Assembly (NCBI RefSeq): GCF_902859855.1
Contig: NZ_CADIKH010000001.1
Location: 310,001-374,000, forward strand
Length of the DNA: 64,000 nt
Source of the DNA: Paraburkholderia humisilvae
Lineage (GTDB): Bacteria; Pseudomonadota; Gammaproteobacteria; Burkholderiales; Burkholderiaceae
Reading direction: 5' to 3'
The position numbers and the translations under genes are program-made. How positions within the stretch are numbered: position 1 is the first letter of the stretch; each line of letters starts with the position of its first letter. The notes under the pieces are model-generated. The model saw nothing but the letters and a program-made list of their open reading frames with translations, did not search any database and had not been told where the DNA came from. This document shows positions 37,417-45,571 of the stretch, one piece after another.

Positions 37417-38311
37417 ATCCGCACACGCCGGCGGCTCAGGGCTCGTCGTCGAATCACTGAACCACGCGGAGTTGGCCCGGCTCGCGCCGGCGTATCTGCT
37501 TGGCCAGCTTGCCGAGCATGGCTATCTCGTGCTGCGAGGGTTTCAGCACGGCATCGACGCGTTCTCACGGCTTGTCCGTGCGACCAGTACCACGATCAGC
37601 CTTGACCCGGCCCGCCGATTCGACGGCGACACCGCGCAGAAGGTGGACGCCGGCTATGACCGTGTCGGTTTACATTGCGAGAACGGCAACAGCCCGTTCT
37701 GGCCGGACCTGTGCTGGTTCTATTGCCAGACCGCGCCGGCACGCGGCTCGCAGACCACCGTGTGCGACGGCAAAGCGGTCTACCGGCAGATGACGGCCGC
37801 GCAAAAGGCCGCATTCGATGCGCAGGACATCGTCTACGCGCGGCGCGTCGACGAACAACGCTGGAAAACCTACGCGTTTCACGCGCTCGCCTCTCAGGGG
37901 CAGCATCTCGCCTGCACAAAGGACGCGACCTTCGGTCACCTGCTGTCCTTGACCCAAGGCCGGACCGGAACCCGCCTCACGCTTAACGACGACGGCTCGG
38001 TGCGCTACCGCTTCCAGGTCCCCGCGGTTCGCGCGAGCCATATCAATCCGCACCTGACGCATAACTTCGCGAACAGCCTGTTCGGGCCGTCGAACCACTA
38101 CGAAAAACCGGAAATCACGTTCGCGAACGGCGGCGCGATACCGCAGGCGCTGCTCGTCGAACTCGAAGCGCTCTGCGAGCGATTCACGGCGGAGATCGGC
38201 TGGCAGACCGGCGACGTCGTGCTGATCGACAACACGCGCGTGATGCATGGCCGGCGCGCGATCGAAGACAAAGCCCGCAGCATTTTCAACGCACTTTCAT
38301 CTGTTTCGTGA
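37403..38311 (+). CDS. Fe(II)/2-oxoglutarate dioxygenase, TauD/SyrP-like
   Basis: 302 residues from ATG 37403. The double-stranded beta-helix iron site reads His91-x-Glu93 (GLHCENGNSPFWPD) in place of the HxD of TauD; HxE is typical of the SyrP/AsnO hydroxylase subgroup. The distal His282 is in DNTRVMHGRRA, and Arg292 ten residues later fits the 2-oxoglutarate carboxylate anchor. Such enzymes hydroxylate, desaturate or halogenate amino- or fatty-acid-derived substrates; Glu at the second position excludes halogenase chemistry, since halogenases lack this carboxylate. The start overlaps the ligase gene by 14 bases. The gap to the diiron gene is 16 bases. The substrate is unknown. Confidence 0.87.
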   Translation: MNIRESAHAGGSGLVVESLNHAELARLAPAYLLGQLAEHGYLVLRGFQHGIDAFSRLVRATSTTISLDPARRFDGDTAQKVDAGYDRVGLHCENGNSPFWPDLCWFYCQTAPARGSQTTVCDGKAVYRQMTAAQKAAFDAQDIVYARRVDEQRWKTYAFHALASQGQHLACTKDATFGHLLSLTQGRTGTRLTLNDDGSVRYRFQVPAVRASHINPHLTHNFANSLFGPSNHYEKPEITFANGGAIPQALLVELEALCERFTAEIGWQTGDVVLIDNTRVMHGRRAIEDKARSIFNALSSVS

Positions 38312-38327
38312 ACAAGGCCCGATCATC

Positions 38328-39224
38328 ATGAACCGTTTCAAGCCCATCAATCATGACGCCCATCTGCACTATCTGCACCCGAACCGCATGCGCTGGGAAC
38401 ATGCAGCCGGCCCCGACGAACTGCTGTTTCTGTCGCAAGCGCTGATCGGCGACGCAGGTCAGGAAAAAAAGGCTATCGCTTACCTGTACAAGGAACTGTC
38501 GCAGCTTGCGGAGCTCGAGATGCACGTCGCGACGGTGCTGTGCCGGATCGTCTGCGAAATGCAGGCCGAGCGTACGCCGCTCAGCGCGGGAGACACGCTA
38601 TACCACGCGCTTTCCTGCTTCGCGGCCGAAGAGATCAATCACGCAAACAGCTTCTATCAGTATGTGCGCCACCTTTCCGGGCGCGATATCAAGCTGACCG
38701 GCAATCTGTTCCGCGAGCGCGTCGAGCTTTACAGCGGCAACGAGTCGCCGCTGATCAAACTGGCGGCGTTGTGCTCGGCCGCTTATGTCGGGGAATCCGT
38801 CATCACCGTGTTCGAACGCCGCCTCAAGGTGCTCGACCCGATGCAGCACCGTTTCCTGACCCAACTGCTGCATTTTCACGGGCTCGACGAGGCGCGCCAC
38901 ATCCAGTGCGACCACGCGGTGTTCGACGACATCGTCCCGGCGCTCAGCGTCGCCGACCGCCAGCGCATGCACCGCCTGATTGACGACACGGAATCGTTGA
39001 ACACGCAACTGGCGATCGCAAGCGCCGAGACCGTCAAGGCGGCGTTCGACCTCGACTACACCGAAGGCAATGCCGCCGCCCGCACGCAGCTCGACATCAC
39101 GCTGCGCTTTCGCGAGATCGTGCAATCCGGCGATCTGATACGCAAGGTGGACGATGGGATCGATGAAGACACAGCCGCGATGCTCACACGGTTTTCTTCG
39201 GCCCCTCGCGTGCACGCTCATTGA
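38328..39224 (+). CDS. AurF-like diiron oxygenase (putative N-oxygenase)
   Basis: 298 all-helical residues. The metal ligands can be mapped to AurF: E102-x-x-H105 (EEINHANSF), E156 (YVGESVITVFE), and H184-x3-E188-x2-H191 (HGLDEARHI), plus a first-helix Glu (E62 or E64, QLAELEMH). The spacings match the AurF set E136/H139, E196, H223/E227/H230. AurF oxidises an arylamine to a nitro group with O2; relatives N-oxygenate amines or oxidise carbons. An N-oxygenated product is therefore plausible but not proven. The ATG at 38328 has no perfect Shine-Dalgarno (AAGG ten bases upstream). The stop is followed by the exporter start 14 bases later. Confidence 0.85.
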   Translation: MNRFKPINHDAHLHYLHPNRMRWEHAAGPDELLFLSQALIGDAGQEKKAIAYLYKELSQLAELEMHVATVLCRIVCEMQAERTPLSAGDTLYHALSCFAAEEINHANSFYQYVRHLSGRDIKLTGNLFRERVELYSGNESPLIKLAALCSAAYVGESVITVFERRLKVLDPMQHRFLTQLLHFHGLDEARHIQCDHAVFDDIVPALSVADRQRMHRLIDDTESLNTQLAIASAETVKAAFDLDYTEGNAAARTQLDITLRFREIVQSGDLIRKVDDGIDEDTAAMLTRFSSAPRVHAH

Positions 39225-39238
39225 CCGTCAGGTGCCGT

Positions 39239-40612
39239 ATGAAAGAAGCCATCCTCGAATCCACCGCCACCAGCCTTAAAGACAGCCGGCTTGCCGTCGC
39301 AAGCGTCATCGCCGCGCTGTTTCTGGCTGCCGTCGACAGCACGATTGTCAGCACCGCGCTGCCGTCCATCGCTGCTCAATTGGGAACGCCCGAGCTCTAT
39401 CCGTGGATCATGTCCGGGTTCCTGCTGCCGGTGGCGCTGGTCGCGCCGCTCGCCGGCGCCTGCGCGGACCGGCTCGGCGTGTCCGCGGTGCTGAAGTTAT
39501 GTCTGATCGTGTTTCTCGCCGCGTCGGCATGCGCCGCACTCAGTCCTTCCATGCCGCTGCTGATCGCCGCCCGCGTGCTGCAAGGCGCGAGCGCGGGCGG
39601 CATTATCGTGCTTGCCTACTCGATGCTGGCGAACCTTTTCGATGCCGAGCGCCGCGGCCGTATGCAAGGCATGCTCAGCACCGTTTGGGGATTATCGGCC
39701 GTCGCCGGGCCGCTGCTCGGCAGCGCGCTGGACGTCGCGTTCGGCTGGCGCGCGATTTTCTGGTTCAACCTGCCGGTCGGCGTCGCTGCGCTGTCGATGC
39801 TATGCATCGCACCGGGTGTCGGAAAGCCTGCGGGCAATGCGCGAGTCGACTTGCCCGCACAGGCGTTGATGATCATTCTGCTGTGCAGCGTGCTGCTGCT
39901 CGTCTCTCAACCAGGCGACACCACTCAAGTACAGTACGGACTCTTCGGCGCAGCAGCCGCCGCGTCGGCGCTGCTCGTCGCACGCATTGCGCCGGACCGG
40001 CAACGCAGCCCGCTACCGCTCGCGTTTTTCCAGCGTCGGGCGCTTCTGTCCGCCACTGGCATCGTGCTGCTGTCGAGCGGCGGCCTGTTCGCATCCGTTA
40101 CGCTTGCCCCCCTTGTGCTAAAACCGATGGCCGGAGCGTCGCTCTCGACTGGCGTGATCGTCATGATGGCTGCGCTCGGCTGGGTGGCCGGTGCGGCGCT
40201 ATGCGGCGCACGACTCGCCCGCGCGGGTTACCGGACCATGGCGGGCGCCGGCATGCTTCTGCTCGCCGCCGGTTGTTTCACCATGCCCTTTGCCCTTGAG
40301 CACCAACTCGTGCCGCTCGCCGCCGCCGCATTGGCGCTGGTCGGCCTCGGAATGGGTTTTGCGGCGACCACGACGCTCGTCTTCGCGCAAAATAGCGCAC
40401 CGGTCGGCAGGCTGGCCAGCTGGACATCAACGGTACAGTGCCTGCGCAACCTCGGGGCCGCGCTCGGCGTCAACGCGCTCGGCACCATTCAACTGCGACT
40501 GTCAGGTGACGCGTCATTCCAGACTTGCTTTACCATACTCGGCTCGGCCATGCTGGCGGGGTTGATCGTTTCGCTGTTTCTGCCGGCGCAGTACCAGGTG
40601 GATCATGACTAG
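39239..40612 (+). CDS. MFS exporter of the accessory cluster (DHA2-like)
   Basis: 457 residues with about 12-14 hydrophobic helices. The DHA2 opening is AVDSTIVSTALPSIAAQLG and motif A-like loops include GACADRLGVSAVLK and LQGASAGGIIVLAYSML. ATG 39239 is preferred because CAGGTG lies five bases upstream; TTG 39221 is an in-frame alternative overlapping the diiron stop. Its place directly after the oxygenase gene suggests it exports the cluster product and gives self-resistance. It differs from the MdtD-like exporter at 309 and shares only the family core. The AraC gene starts eight bases after its stop. Confidence 0.85.
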   Translation: MKEAILESTATSLKDSRLAVASVIAALFLAAVDSTIVSTALPSIAAQLGTPELYPWIMSGFLLPVALVAPLAGACADRLGVSAVLKLCLIVFLAASACAALSPSMPLLIAARVLQGASAGGIIVLAYSMLANLFDAERRGRMQGMLSTVWGLSAVAGPLLGSALDVAFGWRAIFWFNLPVGVAALSMLCIAPGVGKPAGNARVDLPAQALMIILLCSVLLLVSQPGDTTQVQYGLFGAAAAASALLVARIAPDRQRSPLPLAFFQRRALLSATGIVLLSSGGLFASVTLAPLVLKPMAGASLSTGVIVMMAALGWVAGAALCGARLARAGYRTMAGAGMLLLAAGCFTMPFALEHQLVPLAAAALALVGLGMGFAATTTLVFAQNSAPVGRLASWTSTVQCLRNLGAALGVNALGTIQLRLSGDASFQTCFTILGSAMLAGLIVSLFLPAQYQVDHD

Positions 40613-40620
40613 CAGTCCAA

Positions 40621-41433
40621 ATGAATGGCAAAGAACCTCAGCAACACGCGTTGATCGTCGAGCGGACACTGCACCGCCGGTCAGAGCAGAATACGGAGCC
40701 CCATCGGCATGCTCCCGGCCAGTTCGTGCTGGTGCGAAGCGGTGTGCTCTATGGCCATACGCAGGATCAGCGATGGCTGCTTAAGCGCAATATGGCGGTA
40801 TGGATACCGCCGGATGTCGTCCATTGGGGCTCCGCTTTCGACCGCGTCGAGCTGCTGGTTCTTTACCTTCCTGCGGAGCAGGCGCGGGCGTGCGGCCTGC
40901 CCGCCGTCAAACTGATCGACGCATCGCTATTGATCGTCGCGCTGTGCGAACGGCTGGCCGACACGCGGTCGCCGCTGACCGACGCGCGCCGCACCGCGAT
41001 GCTCGATATCCTGTTCGACGAGATTCGTTCCGTGCCGGGCAGCACGCTCGCGTTACCGCTGCCGCAGGATGCGCGGCTGAAGAAAATCGCCGACAGCCTG
41101 GTCGCAAATCCGGCGCAGCGCAAAAGCCTCGCGGAATGGGGTCGGCAGGTCGGCGCGACCGACCGCACGCTGGCCCGCCTGCTGCGCAAGGACACCGGGC
41201 TTTCGTTCAGGGAATGGCATAACCGTCTGCTACTGGCCGAAGCCTGGCGCGGCATCGCGAGTGGCGCATCGAACGAGCAGCTCGCCGCGATGCTCGGTTT
41301 CTCGTCGAGCGATTCATTCGGCCACTGGTTTCGCCGCGTCAGCGACCAGTGCCCCGGACAGATACGCAAGCGTCTGCAGTCGGGCAGCAGCACGCGCGGC
41401 CCCCTGCCCGACTCAGACTCGCCGAGGACCTGA
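40621..41433 (+). CDS. AraC family regulator of the accessory cluster
   Basis: 270 residues. A cupin-like N-terminal domain at about 10-110 has EPHRHAPGQFVLVRSGVLYG and WIPPDVVHWG, the metal- or ligand-binding beta barrel of AraC types. The DNA-binding domain at about 160-260 has two helix-turn-helix units (AEWGRQVGATDRTLARLLRK and ASNEQLAAMLGFSSSDSFGH). It starts eight bases after the exporter stop, so it is in the same operon and probably autoregulated. AraC proteins of this sort usually sense a small molecule made or imported by the cluster. The ATG has no strong Shine-Dalgarno; coupling to the exporter stop may help translation. Confidence 0.85.
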   Translation: MNGKEPQQHALIVERTLHRRSEQNTEPHRHAPGQFVLVRSGVLYGHTQDQRWLLKRNMAVWIPPDVVHWGSAFDRVELLVLYLPAEQARACGLPAVKLIDASLLIVALCERLADTRSPLTDARRTAMLDILFDEIRSVPGSTLALPLPQDARLKKIADSLVANPAQRKSLAEWGRQVGATDRTLARLLRKDTGLSFREWHNRLLLAEAWRGIASGASNEQLAAMLGFSSSDSFGHWFRRVSDQCPGQIRKRLQSGSSTRGPLPDSDSPRT

Positions 41434-41440
41434 CACGCGG

Positions 41441-41479
41441 CGCTTGTTGCGCCCGCTTGTTGCGCCCGCTTGTTGCGTC
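41441..41479. repeat. Three tandem 13-base repeats after the accessory cluster
   Basis: CGCTTGTTGCGCC at 41441-41453 and 41454-41466 and CGCTTGTTGCGTC at 41467-41479, directly head to tail. They begin eight bases after the AraC stop codon, and could mark the right edge of the inserted region, or be a simple slippage repeat. Confidence 0.7.
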
Positions 41480-41710
41480 CCCTGGCGGCCTTGGCCCGGC
41501 CGCTTCCGTCAGCCGCTCAGGCCACCCACTGCGGCACAACAGCGGCCACACGCGCGAATCAGGCAGGCGCGTCACCGCCTATGCGACCGCCTTGATCGCG
41601 CCCGCCCTACCCGTATCGCCATCGGCAGGGCGGCGCGCACCGTTGCCGTCGGTTTGCGCGTGAGGGCAGTAGAATGACCATCCCGCCCTACCGACCAATC
41701 CCCCAACACT

Positions 41711-42592
41711 ATGTCCTCATCGATCAAAGCGGTTCTGACGCCCCACCTGCGCGACATCGGCGACCTGGCCGTGCGGCGCGTGCTGCCCGCGATGGCCGCG
41801 CGCCTGGTCGGCCCGTTCATCTTCTTCGATCATATGGGTCCGGCCACGCTGCCCGCCGGCTCCGGCATCAACGTGCGCCCGCACCCGCATATCGGCCTCG
41901 CGACGGTCACCTATCTGTTCGACGGCGCGATCATGCACCGCGACAGCCTCGGTTCGCTGCAGAAAATCGTACCCGGCGACGTCAACTGGATGACCGCCGG
42001 CTCCGGCATCGTCCACTCGGAGCGCTCGCCCGATGAGGAACGCGCGCGCGGCTCGCGGGTGCACGGCATCCAGACATGGGTCGCGCTGCCGATTGCCGAT
42101 GAAGACTGTGCGCCGTCGTTCGAACATCACGCGGCGTCCACGCTGCCGCAATTCGAGCGCAACGGCGTCGCGCTGCGCCTGATAGCGGGTACTGCGTTCG
42201 GCCATACCGCTCCGACCCGCACCTTCTCCGGCACCCTGTACGCGACCGCGCAATTCACGCCAGGCAGCGCGTTCGCGCTCGAACCGGAGCACGACGAGCG
42301 CGGCGTCTATCTGGTCGAAGGCGACCTGTCGATTGACGACACCCCACTCGAACCCGCGCAGATGGCCGTGCTGGTACCCGGCGAAACGGTGACGCTCGCC
42401 AGCAAGGGCGGCGCAACAGTCATGCTGCTCGGCGGCGAAAAGCTGGAGGGCGAGCGCTTTATCGAGTGGAATTTCGTGTCGAGCTCGCGCGACAAGATCG
42501 AACGCGCGAAGCTCGCGTGGACGAACCAGCAAATGGGCCAGGTACCCGGCGAAACCGAATGGATTCCGCTGCCCGAGCGCAAGCCTCGCTAA
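41711..42592 (+). CDS. Pirin family protein (YhhW-like)
   Basis: 293-residue bicupin. The N-terminal metal site is in RPHPHIGLATVTYLF (His-x-His) with the later His of DRDSLG/GSGIVHSE and Glu in the same strand; the second cupin is degenerate. The pirin signatures FIFFDHMGPAT and GIVHSERSP are present. E. coli YhhW acts as a quercetin 2,3-dioxygenase in vitro; the biological substrate of bacterial pirins is generally unknown. ATG 41711 follows a weak Shine-Dalgarno. It resumes the conserved gene order after the accessory cluster; cnoX follows 105 bases later on the same strand. Confidence 0.9.
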   Translation: MSSSIKAVLTPHLRDIGDLAVRRVLPAMAARLVGPFIFFDHMGPATLPAGSGINVRPHPHIGLATVTYLFDGAIMHRDSLGSLQKIVPGDVNWMTAGSGIVHSERSPDEERARGSRVHGIQTWVALPIADEDCAPSFEHHAASTLPQFERNGVALRLIAGTAFGHTAPTRTFSGTLYATAQFTPGSAFALEPEHDERGVYLVEGDLSIDDTPLEPAQMAVLVPGETVTLASKGGATVMLLGGEKLEGERFIEWNFVSSSRDKIERAKLAWTNQQMGQVPGETEWIPLPERKPR

Positions 42593-42697
42593 CGGCAGGC
42601 AGCCGGACATGGCAGCGCGCTTGCTGTTCCGCTCCATATTGAATTGGCGCATCATGCCCTCAATTGACCGTATCAACCGCTTGACGACGAGGATGCG

Positions 42698-43546
42698 ATG
42701 GACACCACACTGGCCACTTTCGAAAAAGACGTAATCGCCGGCTCGACGCTCGCGCCGGTGTTGGTCGACTTCTGGGCGCCATGGTGCGGACCTTGCAAGA
42801 CGTTAAGCCCGATGCTGGAACGACTCGAAGCCGAATACGACGGCAAATGGAAGCTCGCGAAGGTGAACGTCGACGAGAATCAGGAGCTTGCCGCGCACTT
42901 CCAGGTGCGCAGCATTCCGCACGTCGTTGCATTTGCGGATGGCCGGCCCGTCGATCAATTTATCGGCGTGCTGCCGGAGGGCCAGTTGCGGGCGTTCCTT
43001 GACCGGCTCGTGCCGAACGGCGCCGAAGCGGCACGCGGAGCGGCCGCCGGCGCACTGGCGGAAGGCCAGCGCGGCGAGGCTTACGATTACCTTAAAGAAG
43101 CGCTCGCATTCGACCCGGGCTACGACGACGCGCGGATGGACCTGATCGAACTGCTGCTCGCGGACAGTCGCGTCGACGAAGCACGCCAGCAGATCGACCT
43201 GCTGTCGCCGAAAACCACGCAAGGCATCGATGCCCGCTTTAACGCGATCAGGACGCGCGTCGACGCGCTCGATGCGGCGGCGGACCTGCCGCCGACCGAT
43301 GCGCTCGAAGCCAGTGTGACCGAGCGCCCGGACGATCTCGATGCGCGCTTCGATCTGGCGAGCGCGTTCATCGCGCGCCACAAGTACGAAGGTGCACTGG
43401 AACAGCTATTGGAGATTGTCAGACGCGACCGCGGTTATCGCGATGATATTGGTCGCAAAACGATGCTGTCCGTGTTCGATCTGGCCGCTCACCATCCGGA
43501 ACTGGTCGCGAAGTGGCGGCGCAAACTAAGCGCTGCGCTGTTCTGA
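42698..43546 (+). CDS. cnoX: Thioredoxin-TPR co-chaperone CnoX (YbbN-like)
   Basis: 282 residues. The thioredoxin domain at about 5-108 has VDFWAPWCGPCKTLSP with both Cys of the CxxC motif, unlike E. coli CnoX (SQHC), so it may have redox activity as in Caulobacter CnoX. A helical TPR domain follows at about 115-280 (GAAAGALAEGQRGEAYDYLK and DLDARFDLASAFIARHKY). CnoX holds unfolded clients under oxidative stress and passes them to GroEL or DnaK. ATG 42698 is preceded by GACGAGGATGCG, a good Shine-Dalgarno context. Located between the pirin gene and convergent tcdA. Confidence 0.9.
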   Translation: MDTTLATFEKDVIAGSTLAPVLVDFWAPWCGPCKTLSPMLERLEAEYDGKWKLAKVNVDENQELAAHFQVRSIPHVVAFADGRPVDQFIGVLPEGQLRAFLDRLVPNGAEAARGAAAGALAEGQRGEAYDYLKEALAFDPGYDDARMDLIELLLADSRVDEARQQIDLLSPKTTQGIDARFNAIRTRVDALDAAADLPPTDALEASVTERPDDLDARFDLASAFIARHKYEGALEQLLEIVRRDRGYRDDIGRKTMLSVFDLAAHHPELVAKWRRKLSAALF

Positions 43547-43682
43547 CGCAGGCGAAGTGAGCTCAGCGCAGACGAAGAAGAGGCGGTGTAGCGGATACGA
43601 ACGGGTATAGGCGGGGTACATCAAGCGCCGCCTCGTTGTTTTCAAGCCGCTATCCGCCTTCCGTTACGCATTGCACAATGCA

Positions 43683-44549
43683 TCACGCCGCCGCCCGCTG
43701 CGCCAGTGCACGCAGCACATGGGCGACAGCGGCCAGACCGAAGCTCGCCGTCACGCACACGCTCGAGCCGAACCCCGCGCAATTGAGGCCGACCGGCCCT
43801 GCATGGCCCGGCGACGTCGCGACATGCTCCGCTTCTTCGTCGATATCGCAGACGGCCGCTTCCGGATAGATCAGCGGCTCTTCCGAATAGACCGCGCTCA
43901 CCTTGAACTTCGCCTTCGGCCCGCGCGGAAAACCATGATGCTTGCGCAATTGCGCACGGACCTTCGACAGCAGCGGATCTTGAATCGTTTGCGCGAGATC
44001 GGCGATGCGAATGCGTGTCGGGTCGAGTTGACCGCCCGCGCCGCCGACCGTGATCAACGGCTGTCCGTGCTCGACGCACCATGCGATCAGCGCGGTTTTC
44101 GTGCGCACGCTGTCGATCGCGTCAATCACGTAGTCGAAGCCGCCGGCCAGTAGCACGTCGAAATTGCCCGGTTCGATAAAGTCTTCGACGACACGCACGT
44201 CGCACTGCGGATCAATCAGCCCGATGCGTTCGGCCATCGCGTCGACTTTCGGCTTGCCGTAGTTGCCGTCGTGCGCGTGGATCTGCCGGTTCGTGTTGCT
44301 CTCGGCGACGTTGTCGAGATCGATCAGCGTCAGCCTGCCGACCGCGTTGCGCGCGAGCGCTTCGACCGCCCACGACCCGACGCCGCCGATGCCGATTACC
44401 GCGACATGCGCGCGTTCGAACGCGGCCAGCGCCGCCGCACCGTACAGCCGCGCCACACCGCCGAAGCGCCGCGCACGGTCGGCTTCAATCCCGCTGTGGC
44501 TGGTAGTAACATCGTTAGGCGTGGTGAGGTGAGCAAGAGGAACTGACAT
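43683..44549 (-). CDS. tcdA: tRNA threonylcarbamoyladenosine dehydratase
   Basis: E1-like enzyme that cyclises t6A to ct6A in tRNA. 288 residues from ATG 44549 (MSVPLAHL); ATG 44570 is an in-frame alternative. The adenylation site is HVAVIGIGGVGSWAVEALARN (quoted in part as VIGIGGVGSW) and DLDNVAESNTNRQIHA, with DAIDSVRTKTALIAWC further on. The C-terminal SPGHAGPVGLNCAGFGSS region is also typical. In the t6A pathway it complements tsaE in this window. It converges with cnoX and diverges from pdxH. Confidence 0.92.
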   Translation of the reverse strand: MSVPLAHLTTPNDVTTSHSGIEADRARRFGGVARLYGAAALAAFERAHVAVIGIGGVGSWAVEALARNAVGRLTLIDLDNVAESNTNRQIHAHDGNYGKPKVDAMAERIGLIDPQCDVRVVEDFIEPGNFDVLLAGGFDYVIDAIDSVRTKTALIAWCVEHGQPLITVGGAGGQLDPTRIRIADLAQTIQDPLLSKVRAQLRKHHGFPRGPKAKFKVSAVYSEEPLIYPEAAVCDIDEEAEHVATSPGHAGPVGLNCAGFGSSVCVTASFGLAAVAHVLRALAQRAAA

Positions 44550-44772
44550 GATCGGCTTGATAGTTTGCAAACGGCCGTGGCCGGCAGGCGAAGCCTCTAT
44601 TCTGCCTGATCGCGCAAGCGCCGATTTCGCTCGTCATTCCGGCCATGCCTTCGGTCGAACGAGTGCCGGCGGCCTGTTCTCCCGCCACAGTAAACAGCGT
44701 GATTGACCTGTTTGGCTACAAGGAAATGCGTCCTTCGCTATACTGGCCCTACTGTAGCGCTTGCATAACAAC

Positions 44773-45411
44773 ATGAGCTCACTTGCAGAACTTCGAAAAA
44801 ACTATTCGCGCGGTTCGCTAGACGAGGCCGACCTGGAGCGCGACCCGATCCTCCAGTTCGAAAAGTGGTTCGCTCAGGCCATCGAAGCCCAACTGCCGGA
44901 ACCCAACGCGATGACCCTCGCGACCGTCGATTCCCGGGGCCATCCCTCTGCACGCATCGTTCTGATCAAAGGCGTCGACGCTCGCGGGTTCGTGTTCTTC
45001 ACCAACTACGAAAGCCGCAAAGGCCGCGAACTCGCGGACAATCCGCGCGCGAGCCTGCTATTTCACTGGATCGAACTCGAGCGCCAGGTGCGCATCGAGG
45101 GCAGCGTCGAAATGACGAGCCCCGCAGAAAGCGATGCGTACTACGCGTCGCGGCCGCTCGAATCGCGCATCGGCGCGTGGGCGTCCGAGCAGAGTCAGGT
45201 CATTGAAAATCGCGCAGCGCTCGAAGCGCGCGAACGTGAAATCAGTGCGAAATACGGCGACCATCCGCCGCGTCCGCCGCACTGGGGCGGCTACCGCGTG
45301 GTCCCCGATACGATCGAATTCTGGCAAGGCCGGCCCTCCCGGCTGCACGACCGGATGCGCTATACGCGCGACGGCAGCGGCTCCTGGCGAATCGCCCGCC
45401 TGTCACCCTGA
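44773..45411 (+). CDS. pdxH: Pyridoxine/pyridoxamine 5'-phosphate oxidase
   Basis: FMN enzyme that makes pyridoxal 5'-phosphate. 212 residues from ATG 44773 ([14 protein letters not shown]); the frame opens with TTG 44761, which gives four extra residues. Motifs are [41 protein letters not shown], the FMN-binding [22 protein letters not shown] (quoted in part) and the C-terminal signature [19 protein letters not shown] made by it serves kynureninase and other enzymes encoded here. cfa follows 160 bases downstream on the same strand. Confidence 0.96.
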   Translation: MSSLAELRKNYSRGSLDEADLERDPILQFEKWFAQAIEAQLPEPNAMTLATVDSRGHPSARIVLIKGVDARGFVFFTNYESRKGRELADNPRASLLFHWIELERQVRIEGSVEMTSPAESDAYYASRPLESRIGAWASEQSQVIENRAALEAREREISAKYGDHPPRPPHWGGYRVVPDTIEFWQGRPSRLHDRMRYTRDGSGSWRIARLSP

Positions 45412-45571
45412 TCCAGCTGTACACCGGCAATACCGGGAAGAGGCGCGGCTGCAGTCGGGCCGCATACGCTAAACGGATCTGGCTCACCGCCGCGCAAGCT
45501 GTCCGGCACTCCGCAGGCGCAAGCCGATTCGACAGGCTTTTGCTTTGATTCATTGGATACGGAGGGTTCGA

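Noticed and set aside
41441..41479. CRISPR array
   Set aside because: Repeats are only 13 bases, directly adjacent with no spacers and no cas genes.
34939..41480. Known diazeniumdiolate (ham/mgo) or isonitrile cluster
   Set aside because: An AurF-like or TauD-like enzyme is shared, but there is no NRPS, no heme-oxygenase-like partner and no carrier or ScoD-like gene, so identity with those systems is not supported.
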